Positions 9,620 through 21,930 of a DNA stretch of 64,000 nt are shown piece by piece. Within the stretch, counting starts at the first letter, position 1. Every line of letters starts with the position of its first letter. This DNA comes from Clonostachys chloroleuca (Eukaryota; Ascomycota; Sordariomycetes; Hypocreales; Bionectriaceae). The stretch is from NCBI GenBank assembly GCA_037952775.1, contig JBANAY010000003.1:25854001-25918000 (forward strand). The letters run 5' to 3'. Both the position numbers and the translations under genes were made by a program. The notes beneath the pieces were generated by a model that was not told where the DNA came from, did not search any database, and saw only the letters and a program-made list of their open reading frames with translations.

Positions 9620-12421
9620 TTAGTAGACGAACCAAGGCTGAGAGAGCGGAAGCGTCTCCGCGGGCGCCGCCTCGCACACCACGCCGTCCGCCTCGACCGT
9701 GTAGCTCTCCGGGTCGACCCTCATGCGAGGCATGATGCCGTTGTACTTCATGTCCGCCTTGCCGATGCCGCGGCAGCCCCTCACGGCCTCGACGCGCTTG
9801 CGCAGGCCGTACGACGCGATGGCGCCCGAGTCGATGGACGACGCGGACACGAAGAGCACGCTCGTCTGGGGCACGAACGGCGCGAACATGGGCCGCGCGA
9901 TGATGGGCTCGATTGTCGGGATGGAGGCGTTCGGGTCGCCCTATAGGATCCTGTTAGCAAGCGTGCGCTGAGTGGGAAGGGATGAGGACGCTACTGTACC
10001 ATTTGGGCGGAAGCGATGAGGCCGCTCTTGATGACGAGCGAGGGCTTGGTCCCGAACCAGGCGGGATCCCAGACGACCAGGTCAGCGAGCTTGCCGACCT
10101 CGATGCTGCCGACGAGGTGGCCGAATCCTTGCGCGAGGGCGGGGTTGATGGTGTACTTGCTCACGTACCTCTTCACCCTGAAGTTGTCCGCGCCGGTGCC
10201 CTCGTCCTCCTTGAGCGTGCCGCGCTGGAGCTTGTTCTTGTGGGCCGTGTTCCACGTCCGCAGGATGACCTCGCCGCAGCGGCCCATGGCCTGCGAGTCG
10301 GAGCTCATCATGCTGATGGCGCCGAGGTCGTGGAGCACGTCCTCGGCGGCGATGGTCTCGGCGCGGATCCTGCTCTCCGCGAACGCGACGTCCTCGGGGA
10401 TGTTCTTGGACAGGTGGTGGCAGACCATGAGCATGTCAAGGTGCTCGTCTAGGGTGTTGCGGGTGAAGGGACGCGTCGGGTTCGTGGACGAGGGGAGCAC
10501 GTTGGGATGCTCGACAACAGAGATGATATCCGGAGCGTGGCCACCGCCAGCGCCCTCGGTGTGGTAGGTGTGGATGGTGCGGTTCTTGAAGGCCTCAATG
10601 GTGGATTCCACGAAACCGGACTCGTTGAGAGTGTCCGTATGGATAAGGCATTGCACGTCAAGTTCGTCACAGACCGACAGACAAGAATCGATGGCAGCTG
10701 GTGTGCTGCCCCAGTCCTCATGCAGCTTGAGACCACAGGCGCCGGCGCGGACCTGTTCTCGCAGTGCTTCGGGAGCACTGTCGTTGCCCTTACCCGTGAT
10801 GCCAACGTTGAGAGGCAGCTCGTCGCAAGCCTGAAGCATCTGGCGCATATAGTTCTTGCCAGGAGTGCATGTCGTTGCGCTTGTGCCGGCACTTGATTTA
10901 CGAGTCGTTAGCAGTCTGGTCATTATTAAGGGGACATTGGTTTCTCTCTCTCACCTTGGTCCGACACCACCTCCCAGCATTGTGGTGATTCCAGACGCAA
11001 GAGACTCGTGCGCCTGCTGCGGGCAGATGAGGTGAATATGAGTATCAATACCACCAGTGGTAATGATCTTGCCCTCGCCTGCCACGACGTCAGTGCAGCT
11101 GCCGACGATCATGTTTGGAGTGACACCATCCATAACATCTGGGTTACCAGCCTTTCCAATCCCCACGATGAGCCCGTCCTTGACACCGATATCCGCCTTA
11201 TAGATACCGGACCAGTCCACAATCAGGGCGTTCGTCACAACCATATCCAACGACTCGGCATCCGGCCGCCCGGTTGCCTGGCCCATACCCTCGCGAAGCG
11301 TCTTGCCGCCTCCAAATTTGCATTCGTCACCATAAACAGTCATGTCCCTTTCGACCTTGAGCCAGAGATCCGTGTTGCCCAGACGGACCACGTCGCCGGT
11401 GGTAGGCCCGAACATAGTCGCATAGGCACTGCGCTCCATCTCGAACACGCTGATGTGGGCGGCGTCGCCCGCAGGCTCCGGCGCATGCGCGAAGCCGGCC
11501 TGCTGGAGCTTGGCCACGATCTCGTCCACGCGCCAGAGCTCCACGAGGCCGGTCGCCATGTTGTTGCCGCCACGGATGACCTTGTTGCCGCCAATCTCCA
11601 CCAGCGTGACAGTCTTTGTGTCGCCGGGCTCGAAGCGGACAGACGTGCCCGCCGGGATGTCCAGCCGGTACCCGTACGCCCTGGCGCGGTCGAACTCGAG
11701 CTGGGGGTTCGTCTCGATGAAGTGGTAGTGCGAGCCGACCTGGATTGGGCGGTCTCCCCTGCTCGTCACCCTCAGCTTGATGCGGTTCCGGTTCTGGTTG
11801 AGGGCGACCTTGGCCTTTACACAGACCACGGCACCGGGCTGGTTGGTGTGCTCATACTCGGACGCGAGAGGGGGCTGAAACAGGTCGTTGCTTGGGACGG
11901 GCAGGAAGCTCCCGTATAATGCACGGTTCAAGTCGCCGTCATCTGTACTGATGGGGTTGTGGACAGTGACAAGGTAGGTGCCCGTGGGAAAGGTGCCCTC
12001 GACCTGGATCTCATGAAGGGTGCTGCAGACAGCGGGGAGGACATGGCGGCGGCCGAGCATGGTAGAGCCCAGGGCCATGAGGTCAGCCACGGTGTGGTTG
12101 CCATCGCGGATGAGCTCCTGGAGATTACTGGCGATGAGAGCCTGTAAGGAGGGATCTCTTCTCAGTCTGGGTTCAAATTTGGTGTAGATGAAAGGGTGTG
12201 TATTACCGTAGCCTCGGAATGATTGAGCTTCACACCCCGAGCCAACCTCCTCTGGGCGAGGAAGCCCAATTGAGAGATGGCGAGCTTGTCGAGCTGTTGT
12301 AATGTCAGCTCACTTACTCGCACTCATACACAATCTACCGTCACACTGGTTGTGCAGGTGGACTGGGGTCATTGCGGGGTGTTTGGTGGTACGGACGAAC
12401 CTCTCGTGGGACTAAACGCAT
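9620..12421 (-). CDS. Urease (single-chain, nickel-dependent)
   Basis: Five exons: 12421-12401, 12293-12207, 12141-10955, 10891-10000 and 9940-9620, 835 aa, the usual size of fungal urease. It hydrolyses urea to ammonia and carbamate in the cytosol. The first exon is only 21 bases (MRLVPRE); joining it to [16 protein letters not shown] recovers the family N-terminus, which no in-frame ATG nearer exon 2 provides. The gamma-, beta- and alpha-like parts follow in order. Key residues visible: [14 protein letters not shown] (nickel ligands), the GLKLHEDWG lysine that is carbamylated, HTDTLNESG, and [20 protein letters not shown], the mobile flap with its catalytic His. It ends [10 protein letters not shown], close to the family C-terminus. 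Activity needs the UreD/F/G accessory proteins, none of which are in this window. GATA-type sites lie upstream. Confidence 0.96.
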
Positions 12422-13262
12422 GGCTGCGCGGTGTCTTATCGATTGGGATCAGTTAGGTAATTCTCCAATAGTAGAACAACATCCACGTAGCAAAGATTAA
12501 GGATATAGGTGCATCTGGGTAGAAGAGGCGAAGAAATAGGCGCAGAGCCGGATAACCAGGACGTTCGCCAGATAACGCAGGCTGGCATGGAGCCGCTGAT
12601 AAGGTTATGTACTTACCAAGGTATTTACTTAATGACAACCGCCAGCAGCTAAAATATGATAGATACCTGCAACTGAACCACGCCTCAATTGGTGCTTCCC
12701 ATAGGCCGAGACACCTTTCATCAATCATTGGAGATGCTATAGTTGGGTCCACCAATGCGCAGGTAGGTGTAGTTTCGTGAGAACACATCATATTGGCATT
12801 AATGATTGGGCTTGCAGTTTGGTCTTACCTTCAAGATCAACCCCACGGCTGCTCCAATTGAGTATAGACGAATAGAATTCAAATTGGGAGACAGCATCAC
12901 GGAGGGCGCGGGTGTGGTGCCTAGTCCAAGGTAATCGAGTGAGTCAAGAGTCCCAAAGGAGCTGTTGACCCGAATCATACATGATGATCAGCTCTGCAAT
13001 CCAGCGTAGGACAAATTAGTTTGAATACCCAACGGTTCGATTCACGCTACAGGTAATCAGAACCATGAGAGTACTTGGGGTGATGCGTGGCAAGATGTGC
13101 TATGTACCATTGTGGAGGCTATCAACGAATATAACGTTCATGTCAACCTCGAATATCAATCAATCCCATTGCGCCTGATATGCAATGTAGTCTTCCTCCA
13201 ACGCCTGGCTAAAGCCTCGAGAAAAACAAACGCCCAAATTAGCTTACTTCGTGGTCATCACA
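12422..13262. other. Intergenic: urease promoter and ADA3 3' flank
   Basis: Apart from the GATA-type sites, no gene is evident. A 112-codon minus ORF (12791-12453) ends just upstream of the urease start, and its composition does not look coding. Confidence 0.55.
12436..12662. promoter_or_regulatory. Cluster of GATA-factor sites upstream of urease
   Basis: HGATAR-type sequences occur at 12436-12441 (TTATCG, i.e. CGATAA on minus), 12570-12575 (AGATAA), 12597-12602 (TGATAA) and 12657-12662 (TGATAG). The middle two are within 33 bases of each other, the paired arrangement favoured by AreA/NIT2-type nitrogen regulators. Nitrogen control of urease is expected from other fungi; binding here is inference, since such short motifs are common by chance. 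Confidence 0.4.
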
Positions 13263-15290
13263 TCATTCTTCCTCGACCTCCTCATCCCATTGCTCCTTCT
13301 CCCTCTTGATGAGTTCAGCGATCTCATTCGGCTTGAAGATGGAACTATCTGGGTCTTCGGTTCTGGGGACCTTGCGGACCGTCTCATCCGTGAACACAGA
13401 GCCAATAGTGTTGATCCACCTCTTGCGGCGTTCCATCAACGTCTTCGTCAGATCACCGATACCAGGTCGCGCAGTGCCTGCTGCTCCTGATCCCACGAAA
13501 TGACTGCCGCCTCCGGCACCTCCAGGACGCTTGGTCTTCTTGTTCTTCCCCATTGTCCGTGTGCGCTTTGTGTATGCAGCTTGAACTTGGTTGTCAAGAT
13601 CTTCCAGGATGGTCGAGTATTCTTGATGTGCCATACGCTCTCGAACAAGCTCCGTGAGTTTCGCCTTGCGCGCTCCGTTGATCAGCATTTGATCCTTGAG
13701 TCGCGCCTGTAGGAGTCGAAGCCTTCCAGCTACTTCGTCATCGAATGCCCCGTCGTAGTCGCCATCAAATCCCTCCTGCGGAAGGAATCCAATATATTTC
13801 AGCTCCTGCTTAAGACGTTCCTCGACTTGAGGATACTCTAGTTTGGGATGCGTGGCTTTCTTCCAAGCTTCTGTTGATGACTCGGGCATGTAGGTTGCGG
13901 GAGGCAGAGGATTTGATTTTTCGTCCCCGTTCTGATCATCCCCGTTGACATCGCCATTCATGGAAACATCGCCATTAGTGACGCCGTTGGTTGTTGGCTT
14001 CTCGTCGGTTTGCGTCCTGTTTTCTGGCCGTAGAGCTTGCAACAATCTCGATGCCAAAGGTCCAATGGATAGCCCATCGGTTTCGGCCACGCTATCGTTC
14101 ATGTTCTCGATATTCCCACGAGGTTGGTTGAAGGGCATCTTCTCTCGCCCTTGCTGAGGGGAGTCTATAGCCATCGCTCCTTCATCCTCCGCTGCCCACA
14201 CTTCCGTGTAGTGCCTTTTGCCTCTATTAGGCATTACGAAAGGCGTTACGCGGTCACCTCTCTCACGCAAGAAACCCAAATCCTCTTCCCCGAATGGTCG
14301 GAAAAAGGGTTCAATATAAGTCGAGAAGGTTGAGAAATTGATCTGACTGGTCGGCTTCGCAGCGCTGAAATCTTTATCCGGCGGATCACCCGCGATCAAA
14401 TCGGCAAGATTACTACGGGGGTAGACGGCCACGGAGAATATCTCCTTCTTCTCCTCTTCTGACATGCCAGAATGCACATCTCGGATCTCGTAAATGGTGG
14501 GATCGGGAAAGGTTGAGGGGTCGTCTCCGAATGTCTGCGCCTGGGGCATCTCTCGTCTCGGAGGTGCGCCTTCGTCATCATCTGAACTTGAAGATTCCTC
14601 GTTCTCTTCCTTCTTAGGTTTCTCATCAACCTCCATGGCTGATGGGGACTTTGCTGCAACTGGCGAAAGTGATGAACTCGCAGAATCATTGCCACGGGAA
14701 TTTTTGCCCTTGGAAACGGGTGATGACCGGCCTGAACAAGTTGATCTACAATTAGTAAAGGGTGTCTTTCCATCGTACTGATTCGTTGTTTACGGAGGGG
14801 AGCCGAGTCTACAGTAGACCTGTTATGGAAGCTTACCTTGGCTATTCCCATCGGTGGGTGGTGCTAGGGTATCGGAATTCCGGTTCCGGTTCTTCTTGGG
14901 ATTTTTGGGGCGCTTCCCAGTATCGTGGTCGTCCGCGGCGTAGTCATCGGGTCGTTTTTTACGTTCGTCTGCGAGGAATCTCATACCTCTGTCGTAGAAA
15001 CTGGATCGCTTTTCCATGACATCTACCAAGTCCTTGAGCTTAGCAAGCATGGCATCGACGCTTCGGGAATCCGGAACGGTGACATTTGACATGTTGGCAT
15101 CAATTAAATCATCGTAACTAAGAGCATTCTGGAACAGAATAACCCTCGCATTGAGGAAGTCGGGGTCGTAAGCTTCCTGCGCTGGAAGGCTCGCCGTTGG
15201 TGGCGGTACCGGGGTCGACGTTCGACTTTGTTTCTGCATGGCCGCGGCATTCTTCTTGCCGGTGCCTTTTTGGCCGGAACCTAAAGGCAT
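13263..15290 (-). CDS. NGG1: SAGA histone acetyltransferase subunit Ada3/Ngg1
   Basis: Two exons, 15290-14837 and 14731-13263, give 640 aa. The splice adds GRSSPVSKG to GNSQ and keeps frame. Ada3 links Gcn5 and Ada2 in the HAT module of SAGA/ADA and acts in the nucleus. The N-terminal region has [20 protein letters not shown] and a [20 protein letters not shown] segment, followed by a basic patch and a Ser/Asp-rich linker (SSSSDDDEG). The C-terminal Ada3 domain is recognisable from [20 protein letters not shown] through [24 protein letters not shown] and ALIERRKRW-type sequence (here [16 protein letters not shown]). The middle is low complexity with NGDVNGD repeats, which is normal for the family. 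Confidence in the family is high; the start was chosen as the first ATG of the long N-terminal exon. Confidence 0.88.
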
Positions 15291-18178
15291 GTGGGGCCAA
15301 GTCTATCACCAGAGCTCTGGTGTAACATATAGCAGAGTCGGTTTCTGAGGGAAGGCGTGTATGAAATGGTCTTTTGTTGACATTGGAAGGGGGAGCAACT
15401 GTTGGCGACTGAATGCGCGCGCGCGTGGGCTTGCGACTAGCTGTTGGCTCGTGCGATGACGATGACGGGCCCGGAGCCGGTTTAATGATTATCCGCCGGC
15501 TATCAATCTTCTGCGTCTTCTCTCACTACCTTCCGTGGCATGGGAAAAATCAAAGTGGAGGTTGAAATGGCCTGGAAAATTTCAAAAACTAGGGCTGAAT
15601 ATTTATTCTAACGTATCGTGTGTTATGATGCTAATGTGAATATTCTTTCGATTTTGGTGTCGCAACGTCATTCTGCATTTAGATGCAGATTAAACGGTCA
15701 GGATCGTTGGTGGCTTGGTTCGTGTTACAACAGTGTTTATTTTCGCCTCGGTTCATTCAGTGGTCATTGTTTAAATCACTATGCCTTTTAAGGAGGTCGC
15801 TGTACGACCTGTCAGTATGGAAAAACGGTCCGGCTTCGTTTTGTGTACTATGCACTATCCTGCATTGTTTCACAGTGACGTGCAGTGTGGCATGTGTTGT
15901 GCGTGTGAGAGGACTGCTTTGCAGGATGTAACAGTTGGCGGAGCGGCTACCTCTTGTTAGGCATCTACCTTATCTTTATGTTGATTCGTTGGCTAGGTAT
16001 TGCGGTCCCCTTTTTCTCCTTGCGTGCAAAAGGAAAGAAAAGAGGCATGGTTCTACACTCTCGCTCTTGTGACTGCAATTTGATGCCGGGAATTTGCAGG
16101 CAGCCCCACGCCGATTTACAGTGGTCGCTTCGGGGCACTTGGGCCAGCCAAGTCCGATATATTCGTCGGTCATACGCCGAGTGAGCCGAGCAGTGCATGG
16201 GGCCGATGCCCCTCCCCCGTGCCGGCAGGTCGAGCCGATCCAGGAGAAGGACATACTTCCTGTTTGGATAGAATTTGTCCTGATCAATGCTGGGAAGAAT
16301 TGAAGTACGCTGTGGCAATTCACATAAAGAAACCCTATCTGATGACTGGCTTGGGCTCCTGGCTCGAATATTCTTGGCTCGCAGGCTCGTGAGCTATTGA
16401 GAAGCAGCTCGGGATAGCGGGCGAATTATCCCAAGCTAAGAGCGTGCTTTTAGCCTTGCAGCTTTTAGGAGGAACGAAAGCAAAACAAACGGAGCAATGC
16501 ATGATGGAACTAGGCAGAACAGAACGGAACGCTATGGTATCGCCAGCGACTCGCACAGGGAAGGACGAGTGGCAAGGCAGAGTGGATGAGACGGGGCCAG
16601 TTTAAGCGAGTGATGTTTGTGTAATTACGTCCGGCAAGGAGCTGCTCAACAAGTTGCTCTGGAAGTAAACAAGTCCATCGAAATGCAACGGTAGGAGATG
16701 TACATTGGAGCGCTAGGAAGATCTCGGGGGTTGGTCACTCATGCATACGTTCACGAATAATATGGAGTACGTGTCATCAAAGAGAAGAGCTCTTGTGAGG
16801 GTCTTGACTTGGGTCGTATCAATTCTTCATTAGCGTGCCTTGAAGCAGTATCAGCATCGACTTCGGTTCCACTGCCTTAGGTAGAGCTGCGTGGCATCCA
16901 TGTACACCCGACGCCTTATGTACTAGGAGAGAGCTGGATGCGCTGAATATTGAGCACGCGGACAGCTGCCTCTCGGGAATTTCTGTCTGGTTCTAGGTGC
17001 ATATGCAACGTCAATTCGAAAACCCTCCTCTTATCAGGCACGCGCCTCAGACTGGCTTGGTCGTAGGTTGGCGATTTCGCATTCCTCACAGGGCTGCGTA
17101 TTCAGTACATGTGCTACGCTGGACGTATCCTATTGGGACCCTGGAGCTCGTGAGGGTCTCCCCTTAGCAGGCTCTAGGCTCTGGCCGGGCCTGCTGGAGG
17201 GAGCTACGCTGAGCTGGAGGGGCGGCGGTGGAGGCGCTAGTGTGCCTTGATGCGCTAAATTATGGAGAGAGCTCTGGAGGGCCCTGCGTTTCCAACTGCT
17301 GTGCACCCTGGCAACCTGGAAGCTGCTTGCCCTGGCCCCTCGTCTCCATAACTGCGGCGAGACAGCGCTGTCCCAACATTTTCTCTAGAATTAGCAGCAA
17401 TCACATGTTATTGTTGTGCAACAACCTAGAGCTTCTGCGCTGGGCCGTCCAATGCGCAGCTTCCAATCTCTTGGAGCCAGCTCGCGGAGCGGTCAGGAAA
17501 TTGCTCGGCACAGGGTGCGGAATTCAAGTGAAATTGGACGGCCTTTGGGGCGCGCCGCTCGCCATTGGGCAATGCTGCCTTCGCGCTGGTGCTGTCATGC
17601 TGGGTGTCTCGTGCAATCCCCTCCTCAAGGCCTGCCTGACGCACGACCAGGCATGCGCCCCAGCCATTGGTCCAGCGGCTTGGACTGGCGCGGGGTTTGC
17701 GAGAACAAGAGGCCCCTCTGGATCAGCGGTGGTGGGGGTCCTCCTCTGCTTCGAGCCACACTCCCACTACCCACCCGACATCATTGATGGACTCCACGGC
17801 TGCCGTTACTGCGGCACGTAGCCAATCTGCGAGCCCTGAATCGAGCATGAGCTCTATGCCCGACTAACGAGCACAGGTACCTCCATGTTTCCCCCTTCGG
17901 TCGTCTTCTGCCCGCCCACCCGCAGGCGTCGAGCCTCTGGTTGGGCGAAAGGGACCCACCAGCTCCGCTTCTTGTGTCCCCTTGAGAATAGAAGCAGGAG
18001 CATGGGTGGCATATAAACGCTGCTCCGCCCGGGTTGCGTACAGAGAGACTTCTCTTTTCCATTTTATCTCTGTATCACCTATTGACTGAAAACCATCAAG
18101 TCATTGCTCTCAACTCCAGCTCTTTTGCTGCCAACCGATTCAACACATATATTCTCTCGCAAACAATGAGAGAATACC
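15291..18178. other. Long intergenic region between divergent ADA3 and BTA1 genes
   Basis: About 2.9 kb. It contains the divergent promoters. The longest ORF (plus, 17228-17821, 197 codons) is Cys/Gly/Ala rich and lacks family motifs or coding-like codon choice. No CACGTG element was seen in the last 300 bases before BTA1. No tRNA or 5S gene was recognised. Confidence 0.5.
18011..18017 (+). promoter_or_regulatory. TATA-like element upstream of BTA1
   Basis: ATATAAA lies 168 bases before the BTA1 start codon, a plausible position for a TATA box with a leader of about 100-130 bases. It rests on motif and position only. Confidence 0.35.
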
Positions 18179-18293
18179 ATGGCTTCTCTTGTATGATCTA
18201 AACCGCTTACTAGCCCAATTGATCCTCATACTCTCTCTCTCTCTGCCTCCGATCCATTCCCCGCTGACCAGCTGCCTTTCAACAGGGTGGTAA
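18166..18293 (+). promoter_or_regulatory. Upstream ORF overlapping the BTA1 start
   Basis: An ATG 13 bases before the BTA1 ATG, in frame +1, reads 10 codons after splicing of intron 1 (MREYHGFSWW) and stops at TAA 18291-18293, inside the main coding region. Ribosomes using it would bypass the BTA1 start, so leaky scanning would set BTA1 output. Unspliced RNA would also stop quickly. Whether the leader starts upstream of this ATG is not known from sequence. Confidence 0.4.
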
Positions 18294-20923
18294 CCTTTTG
18301 CCCGAGGGCATCGATGTTCAACCTATCTATGCGGGAATTGCCATTGCTGTCCTCTCTGGCGCATGCATCTCAACTTATATTATAAAAACCAAAAAGGAGG
18401 ATGAGAATCCAGGACTGTTCAAGTCCTTCTTCCTCTTCTTCTACTCATCATTTCTTAAGCCACACCAGGGCGACGCCAAGGGCACCCAGCAGGATGCCTT
18501 GGAAAGCTTCTACAAGAAGCAAGCCGGGGCTTATGATGCCACTCGCAAAGTCTTGCTTCGCGGCCGTGAGGATATGCTGGCACTAGTTGCTGCCCAGCTG
18601 AATGCCAAGGCCAAGGCCAACTCGGCCACTGCAGACAAGAGTGAGAAACGACGTATTTGGGTCGATGTATGTTGTTGCGTTTCGTTGCCAATGGTTCACC
18701 TGTGATTCTGATATGAGTAATTCTTAGATTGGCGGCGGCACTGGCTGGAACATTGAGGCCATGTCTGCTTTTGTCGATGTCCCCAACTTTTTTTCCAGCG
18801 TCTACCTCGTCGACTTTTCCCCATCTCTCTGTGAGGTCGCCCGGAAGAGATTCGAGAGACTGGGCTGGAAGAACGTCACAGTCGTCTGTCAAGATGCCCG
18901 CAAATTTCGTCTCGAGGACTACGAGGCTGGAATGCCCGTAACCCGAAGCCCGCGATCTCCTGCTCTCAGCTACTTCTCCCAGCAGCGCCCAGAGCACGGG
19001 GGAGCAGACCTGATCACCATGTCATACAGCCTTTCCATGATTGTGAGCTCCAGAATCCATCGCGCCATGCTTTTTGTCCACAAACCACTGACTCCCACCG
19101 CCTAGCCCGACTATTACTCTGTAGTTGACTCAGTGGCATACCTGATGTCCCCTGACGGAATCATGGGAGTTGTTGACTTCTATGTCCAGAACCAGATTGA
19201 CTTCTCCTTCCGGAACTACACTGGCGGTCTTGTCGACCGCCACACCAACTTCCTTACCCGCAGCTTCTGGCGATCTTGGTTTGATCTGGACAGAGTTGGA
19301 CTTGAACCCAGCCGCCGTGATTACCTCGAGTACAAGTACGGCACTGTCCTTTCTGCCAACTGCCGCAACCGCGCCCTTGGTGCCATCCCATACTACATCT
19401 GGGTTGGTTGCCACAAGAAGCCCTTTTCTTCTTCCAGCTTGCCCCATGAAATTGTTGAGCGTATTGACGCCTTGGCAACTGAGTCTCCCTACCTCGGCCC
19501 AGTCAACCAAGGCGATGCCCTGACCCGTGCCATCGAGAGATCCGCTCCCGAGATCCGCTCCAAGGCTTTCGTCACTGCTGTGGAGAATCTCAGTGCCAAC
19601 CTGCCCCTGCCTTCTTTCTTCTATCAGAACCACCACTGGCGCATCTACTATGATGACCAGCTCCAGAAGCACAAGCAATTCAACGACGAGTATATCTATG
19701 CTTTCACTTGGGAAGACACTCGCGTTGATGAGCGTCTGCTCAACCTTGGTCCTGATGACAAGGTCCTTGCAATTACATCTGCTGGTGACAACATTCTCTC
19801 TTACCTGACCAAGTCCCCTGCCCGTGTTCATGCAGTTGATCTGAACCCCACTCAGAATCATCTTTTGGAACTCAAGGCTGCCTCCTACACTGCCGGTCTC
19901 CCTTATGACGACTTCTTCATGATCTTCGGTGATGGAAAACACCCTCGGTTCCGTGAGATTCTACTGAACCAACTGTCTCCCCACCTGTCCAGTCGCGCTT
20001 TCCAATATTGGCTCAAGAACATCCACGTGTTCCAGAACTCCTCTGGGTATGGTCTCTATGATACCGGTGGTTCTCGTCATGCCATTCGTGTTTTCCGTTG
20101 GATCGCTCGCATTTTTGGTCTCCGGTCCATTGTCAAGAAGCTCCTGGAAACCAAGACCCTTAACGAGCAGCGTGAGATCTGGCGCAACAGGATTCGACCC
20201 GCCCTTTTGTCCAAGCTTGTATGCAACTTGGTTGTTGCCCAGGAGAGTTTCCTGTGGGCCGCTCTTGGTGTCCCCAAGAACCAGCTTGCTATGATTGAGG
20301 ATGACCATGCCAAGTCCGAGGTTGTCGAGACCAAGCAGGCAAAGAACACTCGTTCGCATGCCATCTGGCACTATATGGTCAACACCCTTGATCCTGTGGC
20401 TGAGGGGACCCATATCGCTGAGGATAACCCGTACTACTATGTGTGCATGGCTGGGAAGTTCTCTCGCAAGTGCCACCCCGACTATCTGAGCCCTAAGAAC
20501 CACGCCAAGCTGTCTCGCCCCGGTGCCCTTGAAGGCCTTCGAATCCACACTGATGAGCTTGAAGAGGTCATTTCCCGTATCATGCCTGGCACCCTCACAG
20601 TCGCAGTTGTCATGGACAGCATGGACTGGTTTGATGTCGGTTCCCAGGCTACAAACGCACAGGTCAGCAAGCTCAACCGCGCTCTCAAGATGGGTGGCCG
20701 TGTTTTGCTTCGTTCATCCGCCCTGAGCCCTTGGTACATCTCCGTCTTCAAGGAGCATGGGTTCAGCGCTAAGCGACACGGCGCCCGCCTTGACGGTGCC
20801 TGCATTGACCGTGTCAACATGTATGCTGGCTGCTGGATTTGCACCAAGACCGAAAACCTCCCACCCCCAACCCCCGAGATGGAGCGTGCTACCGGCGCCG
20901 ACATCACAAACTTCACCCTGTAA
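18179..20923 (+). CDS. BTA1: Betaine lipid (DGTS) synthase, BtaB-BtaA fusion
   Basis: Four exons: 18179-18190, 18286-18666, 18728-19042 and 19106-20923, 841 aa. The first coding exon is four codons (MASL). A membrane-anchor segment follows (AGIAIAVLSGACISTYII). The N-terminal half is a SAM-dependent methyltransferase (BtaB-like) with motif I at WVDIGGGTGWNIEAM and DLITMSYSLSMIPDYY. The C-terminal half is the BtaA/DUF3419 part that transfers the aminocarboxypropyl group of SAM to diacylglycerol (LAITSAGDNILSYL, VHAVDLNPTQNHLLELK, and VVMDSMDWFD later). Together they make diacylglyceryl-trimethylhomoserine, a phosphorus-free lipid that replaces phosphatidylcholine when phosphate is short. A short upstream ORF overlaps the start codon in another frame. 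A roughly 20-residue loop (TRSPRSPALSYFSQQ) sits before GGADLITM. Identification is strong. Confidence 0.94.
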
Positions 20924-21930
20924 ATCTCTCAGCATTACCTGTGTGACAGGAGTGGACTAGGCTTTTGTAGAAAGGGCATTGTTCAACACCGTGTACCTCG
21001 GAATGTGAAAAGTTTTCTTGGCGAATATATGTACCAATAAACTCAAGGAAGGGACCATGCCTCATCTATAACATGAGAGCTGGAATGAAACGAATAGGAA
21101 CTATCATGAAAGGCAAATTTGACACAGAAAGAATGACATTGATATTTTAGCAAGAAACGTTTGACAGAATCACATAAATCACACAGATTCCGCACCACTC
21201 ATAAACTCTTGAATTTGCTAGATAGGTACTTTGCTGAATAAACCCTGGCTCTGACTAAACCCGGCAGAGGATAATGATGGGGCAAAGTTTCTACAATTCG
21301 TACCAAGCCCTCAGCAAGTAACGTCCGCGAGAGTGATATTGTCGCGATAGTTGTTCCATGCTACTTTTTAGAGTTCTCGTTGACAAGCATAATGTTTGTT
21401 GAACCTATCAACACCCGCTATGTTTCTTAGTCAAGACGGACGGAGATATTGCCCTAAACTTTAGAAAAAGGAAGAACCTTACCCAGCGAGGTGGTAGGGG
21501 ATATACCTCAACCCTCCGTGATCACTGGAGAGCTGGAGAGGAATGGCATGCAAGGAAGCCATGGTTATCTTTGGTCTTTTAAAGACAAGGAGCCATACCG
21601 CAAAGTGATATTAACACGCTTAATAGGAGCCCTGTATTCTTGGTTCGTGCTCTTAGAACTCTGATTCTATCATGACCATCTCTCGGAGTCAACGAGCACG
21701 ATCCGATAGTAAGAATGAAAAGTGTTGTCATTGTTAGGCACAAATGCGCCATCCAGATAAAAAAAATCTCGAGAAGGACAAATAAAAAGTGAATCTTTTT
21801 GTTTTCATTCCTGAAAGCCATGATAGTTTGTACACATGTGCCCCTTCCCGGGCGCCCAGGTCTAAGCAGTCAGCGCCCGGCTGCATCTGTTACCAAAAGA
21901 AAACCTCCCTCCCTCTCTCCAAAATCACGC
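20924..21930. other. Intergenic between convergent BTA1 and SDH anchor genes
   Basis: Holds the two 3' untranslated regions. It is AT-richer than the flanking genes, and nothing else was recognised. Confidence 0.55.

Noticed and set aside
11008..11919. 303-codon plus-strand ORF
   Set aside because: Antisense shadow of urease exon 3.
13026..13045. tRNA-like T-arm (ggttcgattc)
   Set aside because: The flanking stem does not pair and no acceptor, D or anticodon arm is found nearby.
17228..17821. 197-codon plus ORF upstream of BTA1
   Set aside because: Cys/Gly/Ala-rich with no family motif, no splice context and codon choice unlike neighbouring genes; likely chance in GC-rich DNA.
19130..19942. 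270-codon minus-strand ORF
   Set aside because: It is the antisense shadow of BTA1 exon 4; the plus strand encodes a conserved DUF3419 domain.
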